NCBI GenBank assembly: GCA_905373295.1
Contig: CAJPSJ010000090.1
Coordinates: 1-7,658, forward strand
Reading direction: 5' to 3'
DNA from: an uncultured Campylobacter sp.
Lineage (GTDB): Bacteria; Campylobacterota; Campylobacteria; Campylobacterales; Campylobacteraceae
DNA: 7,658 bases
The notes under the pieces were generated by a model. It searched no databases, was not told the DNA's origin, and saw only the letters and a program-made list of their open reading frames with translations. Numbering within the stretch: position 1 is the first letter of the stretch; every line of letters begins with the position of its first letter. The translations under genes were made by a program, and so were the position numbers. Shown piece after piece: positions 1 to 4,931 of this stretch.

Positions 1-179
1 TTTTAACGCTTAATAAAAGCATAAATATCATATTTATAACTCACGATCTCATGAGCGCGAGAAGGGTTGCGGGCAAGGTTTTGCTGCTCGAAAAAGGAAA
101 GCAAATTTTCTTCGGCGACTTTGAAAACATTAAGGAGTGTCCTAAATTTTTAGAGCTTTCGGAGGCTTTGAGTTATTAA
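1..179 (+). CDS. ABC transporter ATP-binding protein, C-terminal end (partial)
   Basis: The frame starting at position 3 is open from the window edge to the TAA at 177-179, giving about 58 residues; the 5' part lies outside the window. The sequence IIFITHDLMSARRVAG carries the H-loop (switch) histidine in THD, which in ABC ATPases contacts the ATP gamma-phosphate. It is followed by the usual strand and turn 'VLLLEKGKQIFFGDFENI', the conserved region after the H-loop where the hydrophobic strand leads to a Gly-Lys and a final Gly. The protein would be the cytoplasmic ATPase subunit of a transporter. The tail 'PKFLEL' recalls MlaF/Ttg2A-type ATPases, which end in a similar way, but the substrate cannot be told from this fragment. 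An internal ATG at 51 is not the real start, because homology continues upstream of it. Confidence 0.82.
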   Translation, partial: LTLNKSINIIFITHDLMSARRVAGKVLLLEKGKQIFFGDFENIKECPKFLELSEALSY

Positions 180-319
180 GTACTGCGCGCGATGTTCATG
201 TGCAAAGAGAGCGCGCCTTAATCCCGATACGCTGCAAAATTTTAAGTATATTGTGGCAAGAAATTCTAAAAGCGATCCTTTTTACTCTCTTTTATCTCCT
301 ACGCGCGGGCGCCTGCCTT

Positions 320-364
320 GGATTTTGATTATTTTCCTTCCTTTTATATTCGTTTGGATATAAT
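320..364 (+). promoter_or_regulatory. Sigma70-type promoter for the immunity-like block
   Basis: A perfect TATAAT box lies at 359-364, preceded by a strongly T-rich stretch (320-355) with T runs recurring at roughly helical spacing. That is the known form of Campylobacter vegetative promoters, which often lack a clear -35 box. Transcription would start near 371 and leave a leader of about 75 bases before the ATG at 446. The rest of the 266-bp gap (180-445) shows no supported gene. Confidence 0.6.
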
Positions 365-385
365 TTTTCTGAAAAATAGGCGCCA

Positions 386-402
386 AACGGTACCAAACCG
401 TT
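386..402. repeat. Inverted repeat in the leader of the Imm40-like gene
   Basis: AACGGT (386-391) and ACCGTT (397-402) form a perfect 6-bp inverted repeat with a 5-base spacer, just downstream of the predicted transcription start. It could be an operator or a small leader hairpin. The arms are short, so chance is possible. Confidence 0.35.
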
Positions 403-445
403 AACCACAGATTTTTTAGACCTAATGTGAAATAAAGGAGACATT

Positions 446-820
446 ATGTTATTTATAGATGAAGACTATGTAAATATCGTGCCGCAGGATCTGTTACAGC
501 GAGGTATACGCCTAAGAGAAGAGTACGGAATTTATGATATCGCTTGGAGATTCGACGATGTAATGGAGGTGCTTAAAATCGCAAAAAGCAAAGATATGGT
601 TATCGTCGGAGGAGATGTATATCGCCTAAGCGGCAATGAGCCCATTATCACATACGATAGCTGGAGCATTAAAGAGGGAGATGACGGTGACGATGCATTC
701 GAACTAGCGGTTCGATACATCACTAATTATCGCGCCAGAAACGGAGACGATTTTGCATACTGCCCGGCTATCGGTCCATATACCATCCTACAGGAGCCAA
801 ATGAACAAACAGAAAAATGA
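446..820 (+). CDS. Imm40-like immunity protein
   Basis: This 124-residue soluble acidic protein has no signal peptide or membrane segment. The start is well supported by AAAGGAG at 434-440, five bases before the ATG. The central motif 'IVGGDVYRL' (residues 53-61) followed by 'ITYDSW' (68-73) matches my recollection of the Imm40 family of polymorphic toxin immunity proteins; this is pattern recognition, not a search result. Members of such families bind and neutralise one toxin domain in the cytoplasm. The toxin partner is not in the window. The C-terminal part (residues 91-107) is encoded by a 41-bp stretch repeated perfectly 161 bp downstream, and the stop codon overlaps the ATG of that partial copy. 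G+C content here (27 of 60 at 481-540) is close to the flanking cell genes, unlike the A+T-rich genes that follow. It is the first gene after the only clear promoter of the block. Confidence 0.62.
   Translation: MLFIDEDYVNIVPQDLLQRGIRLREEYGIYDIAWRFDDVMEVLKIAKSKDMVIVGGDVYRLSGNEPIITYDSWSIKEGDDGDDAFELAVRYITNYRARNGDDFAYCPAIGPYTILQEPNEQTEK
725..765 (+). repeat. 41-bp perfect direct repeat, copy 1
   Basis: The stretch from AATTATCGCGCC to ATACTGCCC is identical to 886-926, offset by 161 bp. It encodes NYRARNGDDFAYCP near the end of the Imm40-like protein. Similarity continues upstream at protein level (SW...DDxAFE...YIT) but the DNA there has diverged. Confidence 0.95.
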
Positions 821-957
821 TCAATAGCTGGGATACCAAAGCGGAAGACGACAAAGCATTCGAAGTGGCGATCGAATATATCACCAATTATCGCGCCAGA
901 AACGGAGACGATTTTGCATACTGCCCAGTCATTTGCCCCGGGCGGGTGTCCAAATGA
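817..957 (+). pseudogene. Truncated tandem copy of the Imm40-like 3' end
   Basis: This is a 46-codon reading frame whose ATG overlaps the TGA of the upstream gene (ATGA, 817-820), so it could be translated by coupling. Its residues 4-37 align with residues 72-107 of the Imm40-like protein: SW, DD, AFE, then YITNYRARNGDDFAYCP, with one 2-residue gap. It lacks the N-terminal two thirds, including the GGDVY motif, and ends in a different tail, VICPGRVSK. Most likely it is the remnant of a second, diverged Imm40-type gene whose 5' part was lost by deletion between repeats. Protein similarity with diverged third positions upstream of the repeat argues for an old paralog rather than a fresh duplication. 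Whether the short peptide is made or useful cannot be seen. Confidence 0.7.
886..926 (+). repeat. 41-bp perfect direct repeat, copy 2
   Basis: This is identical to 725-765. It lies in the truncated copy and in the same codon phase relative to the encoded protein, so exchange between the two copies would keep the frame. Confidence 0.95.
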
Positions 958-975
958 AAATTTTAACTTCCAATG

Positions 976-1004
976 CAGAATATGCTGGTTTTGCTCATAT
1001 TCTG
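976..1004. repeat. Perfect 9-bp inverted repeat with 11-base loop
   Basis: CAGAATATG (976-984) and CATATTCTG (996-1004) are exact reverse complements around an 11-base spacer. The following bases are A-rich rather than a T run, so this is not a standard intrinsic terminator on the + strand. It may be a transcript hairpin between cassettes or a regulator site before the DUF4279-like gene. Confidence 0.6.
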
Positions 1005-1078
1005 ATAAATATAAAATGTGTGTCAAACTAAATGACAATATGTGCGTAGATGGGATATAAAAGATTTTAGGAGTAGCT

Positions 1079-1465
1079 TTGAAAGGCAACAAAGTAGTTT
1101 TAATACTATCGATCGAAAGCGATAGTGATCTATCTGAAACGATAAGCAGCAGCGGCATATCCGCAACAAAAGCCTGGCGCAAAGGAGATTTTAAAAAAGG
1201 CTTTATTTTAAAATATAAAAATTTTGGATTTAGCATAGAGGAAAAATTTTATGATATACCTTTTGCGGAAGATCTAATTAAAAAATTTTTAGCAGATATA
1301 AATGTCGCAAAGAGTATAAAATTACAAGGTGTGAAAAAGCTGCTAAGAGTCGTAGTTTACAGTTATAATAGCTTGCCCAGTCTATATTATGATGCAAATT
1401 TACTGAAACTATTAGCAGATAATAATGTGGATTTGGACAACGACATATACTGCCTAGATGGATAA
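1079..1465 (+). CDS. DUF4279-like protein, probable immunity protein
   Basis: This is a 128-residue soluble protein starting at TTG (1079), chosen because TAGGAG at 1068-1073 lies five bases upstream and no better in-frame start is seen. The pattern fits DUF4279 as I recall it: an N-terminal beta strand, an early 'G(I)...AWRKGD' segment (residues 26-37), a middle helix 'EDLIKKFLADI' (64-74), and the C-terminal 'LLADNNVDLDNDIY' (111-124), which resembles the family's typical 'L...L.iDiY' ending. DUF4279 proteins are uncharacterised and often sit among immunity genes next to polymorphic toxins. That, with the neighbours here, is the basis for the immunity call. It follows the truncated Imm40 copy after a 121-bp gap holding an inverted repeat. 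Confidence 0.55.
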   Translation: MKGNKVVLILSIESDSDLSETISSSGISATKAWRKGDFKKGFILKYKNFGFSIEEKFYDIPFAEDLIKKFLADINVAKSIKLQGVKKLLRVVVYSYNSLPSLYYDANLLKLLADNNVDLDNDIYCLDG

Positions 1466-1495
1466 ATTTGAATCTTGAGCGAGACGTATTTATCG

Positions 1496-1567
1496 ATGAA
1501 ATTCTTGGACTTTGATTGGATAAAAGGCGACAAACCGTCCTTGGAATTTCATATAAGGATAATTTAA
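1496..1567 (+). other. Short coding-like remnant between genes
   Basis: This 23-codon frame begins MKFLDFDWIKGDKPS and ends just before the next gene. It has no convincing ribosome binding site. Its composition looks protein-like, so it may be the leftover of a lost cassette, but nothing this short can be assigned to a family. Confidence 0.25.
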
Positions 1568-1571
1568 AACC

Positions 1572-2324
1572 ATGAAACCGGTAAGAATTGTAATGACGAT
1601 ATTTTTTATTATCCTATCGTCTTTAAATTTTCATAAACTATTAGCGGAAGGCGGTTATCGCGGAGGCAAAGTCTATGTCGTAGCCACAACCCAATCCGTC
1701 ATTATGCAAATATTACTTATCATAGGATTGATCCTGTATTTGATATATCTGATAAGAGTAAAAGAGTATTATAAGCTGGGCTCAAATTTTACGCTTTCTA
1801 AAAAGGAGGACAAAATGAACTTATCGAATAGAATAAAGGCGCTAAAGGCGCGGCTTAAACTGCAAAAGCCGGAAATTATAACAAATCCTGTACAAAAGGA
1901 TGAGCTTGTCGAGCAAGATTTGTGCGGTAAAGATCTGTGCGATTTAGACCATAGCACAATCAAACTCTTATCGGGAGATTTGCAGGTTTTCAATGACTAT
2001 ACTTTTAGGTATTATATCCTGGATTTTATTGATTTTTACGAGCGCTTCGGCGATGAGGAGGTTATAGAGGATATGTTCATTCAGGCGCTTATGCCGCCTA
2101 TGCGGCGGGCTCGAGCGAAACAATTTAGCAGGGATGAGGTAAAAATAATTATAGATTTTTTGCAAAAAAATTATGAAGATATTGCGAGAATTACGCATTC
2201 CAAGAAATATAAAAAGTTAAAACCCTACGAACAAGAAGAAATTTATATACCATTCAAACATTTTGAAAAGGAGATAAAAAGCGCTATAAAATTTTGGGAG
2301 AAGCATTATGATGGAATTTTATAA
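1572..2324 (+). CDS. Membrane-anchored protein with soluble C-terminal domain (possible fusion)
   Basis: This 250-residue frame has two parts. Residues 7-25 form a hydrophobic segment that looks like a signal peptide ending near LLA, and residues 44-62 form a clear membrane helix (IMQILLIIGLILYLIYLI) followed by basic residues. From residue 82 the protein is soluble, charged and mostly helical. It includes a patch 'YYILDFIDFYERFGDEEV' (146-163), then 'ALMPPMRRARAKQFSRDEV' and a helix ending in IIIDFL, an arrangement that loosely recalls DUF6714-type proteins (weak). A strong ribosome binding site (1803-1809) sits right before Met82, so a separate 169-residue soluble protein may be made from 1815. 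The start at 1572 has only a distant AAGGA. The two parts may be formerly separate genes joined in frame. The function is not known; an immunity role is inferred only from the neighbourhood. Confidence 0.6.
   Translation: MKPVRIVMTIFFIILSSLNFHKLLAEGGYRGGKVYVVATTQSVIMQILLIIGLILYLIYLIRVKEYYKLGSNFTLSKKEDKMNLSNRIKALKARLKLQKPEIITNPVQKDELVEQDLCGKDLCDLDHSTIKLLSGDLQVFNDYTFRYYILDFIDFYERFGDEEVIEDMFIQALMPPMRRARAKQFSRDEVKIIIDFLQKNYEDIARITHSKKYKKLKPYEQEEIYIPFKHFEKEIKSAIKFWEKHYDGIL
1803..1817 (+). promoter_or_regulatory. Strong internal ribosome binding site and ATG
   Basis: AAGGAGG (1803-1809) lies five bases before the ATG at 1815, inside the frame that starts at 1572. It is a better translation signal than that of the upstream start, and suggests an independent start for the soluble domain (1815-2324, 169 residues). 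Confidence 0.6.
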
Positions 2325-2350
2325 GGGTAAAAATTTATAAGAATTGGCAA

Positions 2351-2735
2351 ATGCGCTTAATAGAGACCGATTTGGGTAAATACGAGGAATATATCTATTA
2401 TAGAGAAAAACAGGGCGTATTTTAGCGCCTACCAAGAACAGATATTTCCTTTCGATATGGAGTACATACCTAGCTTATTGTGGCTGCTTGCATCTTTTGC
2501 AGAAACTACGATTAAAATTTTTGATGATTTGGATGAAAAGGCGAGAAATGAAATTTTCGATTTTGTGGAAAAGGGAGCGGCAAGCGAAGACGAATACATC
2601 GGCACGGCGTTTTGCACCGGCTTTGTTGAGACAATTATAAATATTGCGAAAGAAGGCGAATATAAGATAATTAGCAAATATTTTAGAGATGAAACACAAG
2701 GATACGCCGTCTCTTGGATGAAATTTGGCGAATAG
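2351..2735 (+). pseudogene. Frameshifted small gene, probable immunity family
   Basis: The frame from ATG 2351 runs MRLIETDLGKYEEYIYYREK and stops at TAG 2423-2425. Another frame opens across the same point and continues as SAYQEQIFPFD into a long open stretch ending at 2735. Removing one T from the four-T run at 2420-2423 joins them into one smooth protein of about 127 residues (...KQGVFSAYQEQ...). The downstream part could also start alone at ATG 2457 (92 residues), but no good ribosome binding site precedes it. The encoded protein is helical and acidic, with a 'WLLASFAETTIKIFDDL' stretch and an 'AFCTGFVETIINIAKEG' stretch. It recalls the DUF7674 type of small helical protein, but I am not confident in that. 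It is either a broken gene or a sequencing error. Confidence 0.5.
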
Positions 2736-2785
2736 CTACGGCGGGTTTTATTAAGTTATGTTTTTAGAAAATAATAAGGAGCCGT

Positions 2786-3160
2786 ATGGCTAAACATGAA
2801 TTTTTACTCAAAAAGACAAAAGAAAATATCTTCTCTAAAGAGTATTGCGTAGTAATTAGCGATGATCTGATACTTCATATTTTGTACTCTCTTAAGTGGG
2901 TACAAACCACATGGAACGATGAGGTAAATTTGAAAAAAGGTCTAAATTACTATGGCTATAGCTGGATAGAAGATAAAGCTAAATTTAGAGATATAATATG
3001 CTCTTGGAGGTCGCTTTTCTTGAACGCAGATGAGCAAATTGTTTTTGATAAAAATTGTGTGTTAAACAGATCCTCGGTTATCGAACAATTAGACGGCCTA
3101 TTGGAACTAATCGATTCGGCAATTAAAAACGATTTATATATTTTGCATTTAGGAATTTAG
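2786..3160 (+). CDS. Hypothetical protein, 124 residues, possible immunity protein
   Basis: The start is clear: AAGGAG at 2776-2781, four bases before the ATG. The protein has no signal peptide or membrane helix. Visible features are an aromatic-rich centre with 'LKWVQTTWNDE' (36-46), 'NYYGYSWIED' (54-63) and 'FRDIICSWRSLFLNA' (67-81), then a long C-terminal helix and the ending 'DLYILHLGI' (116-124). I do not recognise the family with confidence. Its size, cytoplasmic nature, A+T-rich composition and place between immunity-like genes make it a candidate immunity protein. It is 50 bp from the preceding frameshifted gene and 40 bp from the next, so co-transcription is likely. Confidence 0.72.
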   Translation: MAKHEFLLKKTKENIFSKEYCVVISDDLILHILYSLKWVQTTWNDEVNLKKGLNYYGYSWIEDKAKFRDIICSWRSLFLNADEQIVFDKNCVLNRSSVIEQLDGLLELIDSAIKNDLYILHLGI

Positions 3161-3200
3161 CAAGTGCGCCGCGATTTAATAATAAAACAGAAGAAAGATC

Positions 3201-3953
3201 ATGAAAAGAAATTATAAAAAGATAATACCCGTAAGAGGTAGAAGGAAATTTTCGATTAATAATTTTAGAGAAATTTTCGCGGAGGGCGATATACTGCAGA
3301 TCGGTCAAAGGCGGTTTTTATTTTGTAGCTGGAATAATCTGCTACGTATAAACGGCGATAAATTAGGCGAATTCATAATATTGCCGCCGGAAGCTAATGT
3401 GAAAAATAATAATAGTTTGATTTCTAAAAAGTGGGTATTGGAAAATTTAGATTTTCTATGTGATCCGGAGTCGACCAGAAATATAAGCATATTTTCTTAT
3501 TACGATAGCTTTGTGACCGAATACAAAAGGGTAAATGATAAAATTCCTGCAAAATTTACTTATAAATTTTTAGAATTCAAAGACGATCTAAAAAATGGAG
3601 ATATTATAGAGTGCCGTAAGGCTTTTCGTCCGTATGATCGAAAGATAAAATTTATCATCGCAACCGATACGGAAGGATGCCCGAGATTGCCTTATCTAGA
3701 GGGGTTTTATTCCGGTATGTTTGCGCCTATTGGCTATAGCGATAAAATGCGCTCGGATAAAGGACGGGAATATGCGATAAGCTCAAGTTGGCTAATTAAG
3801 AACTGGGAAGCCGCCTTTCTCGGTAATTGCGATATAAGGCACACCTATGTAAATTTACAAAACCGAAAAGAGGTTTTAAATTTTACCGATAAGCAACTGG
3901 AAAATTTCATAAAAATAAAGCGAAAGAGATTAAAATTTAAATGGAAAAAGTAG
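3201..3953 (+). CDS. Hypothetical protein with two copies of one domain
   Basis: This 250-residue basic soluble protein has only a weak A/G-rich ribosome binding site (around 3190-3197). It appears to contain the same module twice. Residues 22-86 run F...GDI (29-31)...R...R then 'LISKKWVLENLDFL' (73-86). Residues 126-207 run F...GDI (133-135)...CRK...R then 'AISSSWLIKNWEAAFL' (192-207). The shared frame is a GDI strand near the start, a Pro-rich middle loop and a closing 'IS..W...N' helix. The C-terminus (222-250) is very rich in Lys and Arg. I do not recognise the family. The arrangement fits a double-domain immunity protein that arose by internal duplication, but this is inference. The next gene starts 13 bp downstream, so the two are likely one operon. 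Confidence 0.68.
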   Translation: MKRNYKKIIPVRGRRKFSINNFREIFAEGDILQIGQRRFLFCSWNNLLRINGDKLGEFIILPPEANVKNNNSLISKKWVLENLDFLCDPESTRNISIFSYYDSFVTEYKRVNDKIPAKFTYKFLEFKDDLKNGDIIECRKAFRPYDRKIKFIIATDTEGCPRLPYLEGFYSGMFAPIGYSDKMRSDKGREYAISSSWLIKNWEAAFLGNCDIRHTYVNLQNRKEVLNFTDKQLENFIKIKRKRLKFKWKK

Positions 3954-3966
3954 ATAAGGATTTTAA

Positions 3967-4593
3967 ATGATTGTAAAATGCATAAAAGAAGATAGGCATG
4001 GGCATTTGGGGTTAAACAGAACCTATTTTGTTCATGGTATCCAATATGAAGAGGGACAGGTTTATTACTGCATATTGCCACTTGAAGATGATAGAGATTG
4101 GTATCGATTTGATAGTGAATATTTTCAAGTAATAGATGAAACGGTGCCTACGAATTGGAAATTTGGGATGCATAGGGGATATTTTGGATGTTTTATCGTA
4201 TCTTACGAAGAGCTCATAGCCGATGAAGATCATCATGGAAAGCTTTTTGATGGAGACCCAATAGAAGAGGAAATTTTTAGGAAGAGAAGAGCCGAGATGA
4301 TCGATGACGTATATAATACGCATATCATCAAAGATCTTAACCGTTTCATATATGATCTAAGCCCTAACCTATCGGTACAGATGGATATTGCAAATAAAGT
4401 ATTTGATATAGAGATATCAGATGCAAATGCTGGGGCCAAACATCGCAAAATGAATATTTTAAAGGATGATGGATATAGCTGGTATTTGATAGAATCAGAC
4501 GCAAGCACCTTTAAAGCCAATGCTACTAATGATTATTTAAGACTCGTATTAAAATATCTTAAATTGTGGCTAGGCAGAAAGAATTTTAGATAA
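3967..4593 (+). CDS. Hypothetical two-module protein, possible double immunity domain
   Basis: AAGGA at 3956-3960 lies six bases before the ATG; the gene follows its neighbour by 13 bp. Of 208 residues, the first part (1-57) is a small beta module: 'MIVKCIK', then 'LGLNRTYFVHG', 'GQVYYCILPLEDD' and 'WYRFDSEYFQVID'. It then runs through 'TVPTNWKFGM' and 'IVSYEELIADEDHHGKLFDGD' (77-97). This layout is familiar from uncharacterised proteins near Rhs and other polymorphic toxins. The second part (about 120-208) reads as a different fold, with 'MDIANKVFDIEISDA' (139-153), 'YSWYLIES' (170-177) and a final helix 'YLRLVLKYLKLWLG' (190-203). It may be a fusion of two immunity modules. No membrane segment is seen. 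The function is unproven. Confidence 0.68.
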   Translation: MIVKCIKEDRHGHLGLNRTYFVHGIQYEEGQVYYCILPLEDDRDWYRFDSEYFQVIDETVPTNWKFGMHRGYFGCFIVSYEELIADEDHHGKLFDGDPIEEEIFRKRRAEMIDDVYNTHIIKDLNRFIYDLSPNLSVQMDIANKVFDIEISDANAGAKHRKMNILKDDGYSWYLIESDASTFKANATNDYLRLVLKYLKLWLGRKNFR

Positions 4594-4612
4594 CCGGGCA
4601 GAAAAGTTTAAT

Positions 4613-4834
4613 ATGGTGAGTGCGACTGATAAAGAAATTTTTATAAAAATTTTAAACGAAGATATCGATGTATGGCGCCCGGTAAAGGCTGTTCAAATCG
4701 CGCAATATATTTTTAAAATTACCGATACGACGAAATTTGAATCCGAACTGGATGAAATTTTAGAATTCAAACAGGGCGATATTGTAAAATGCAGAGAAAA
4801 AGACGGCGATTTCTATGCTTTTGAGCTATTATAA
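4613..4834 (+). CDS. Small WRPV-motif protein, uncharacterised family
   Basis: This 73-residue protein matches a small family I recall from the surroundings of toxin and immunity genes. The pattern is 'IKILNEDIDVWRPVKA' (residues 11-26), then a middle strand 'YIFKI' (32-36), an acidic linker, and 'LEFKQGDIVKCRE' (50-62) leading to a short closing strand 'FYAFELL'. The family normally has this length, so the gene looks complete. The ribosome binding site is weak (AAAAG at about 4602-4606); GTG at 4616 is an alternative start. It lies 19 bp after the previous gene and closes the immunity-like block. The function is not known. The GDIxxCR string also occurs in the gene at 3201-3953, which may be chance. 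Confidence 0.68.
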   Translation: MVSATDKEIFIKILNEDIDVWRPVKAVQIAQYIFKITDTTKFESELDEILEFKQGDIVKCREKDGDFYAFELL

Positions 4835-4873
4835 AAACCCGCCTTATAAATAGCAACGCGCTTATCATGTGGC

Positions 4874-4901
4874 TTGATTTAATCCCATTTTTCGCTATAA
4901 T
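4874..4901 (+). promoter_or_regulatory. Sigma70-type promoter for the DUF3137 gene
   Basis: TTGATT (4874-4879) and a perfect TATAAT (4896-4901) are separated by 16 bases with a T-rich spacer. The start of transcription would be near 4908, about 24 bases before the ATG at 4932. It marks the return to ordinary cell genes after the accessory block. Confidence 0.7.
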
Positions 4902-4931
4902 GAGCGTCAAATTTCACTCACGGGGATAGCG

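Noticed and set aside
185..216. GCGCGC arms with a 20-base loop after the ABC ATPase gene, a possible terminator
   Set aside because: The arms are self-complementary and short, the loop is long, and no T run follows. It is not a convincing intrinsic terminator.
253..363. 36-codon frame starting GTG with a hydrophobic end (WILIIFLPFIFVWI)
   Set aside because: The hydrophobic part is a by-product of the T-rich promoter stretch, there is no ribosome binding site, and the stop codon falls inside the TATAAT box.
727..1236. Long open frame of 169 codons on the minus strand
   Set aside because: It runs antisense to the Imm40-like 3' end, its copy, the gap and the DUF4279-like gene. It has no family pattern, and its opening is explained by the A+T-rich sequence on the other strand.
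2420..2423. Four-base homopolymers at the two frameshifts as programmed switches
   Set aside because: Runs of four (also 7026-7029) are too short for frequent slippage, and no slippery heptamer or stimulatory structure is evident. Mutation or sequencing error is simpler.
2740..4843. GGCGGGTTTT (2740-2749) and AAAACCCGCC (4834-4843) as inverted ends bracketing five genes
   Set aside because: Only 10 bp match, there are no target-site duplications and no transposase. Each lies right after a stop codon, where such strings can arise by chance.
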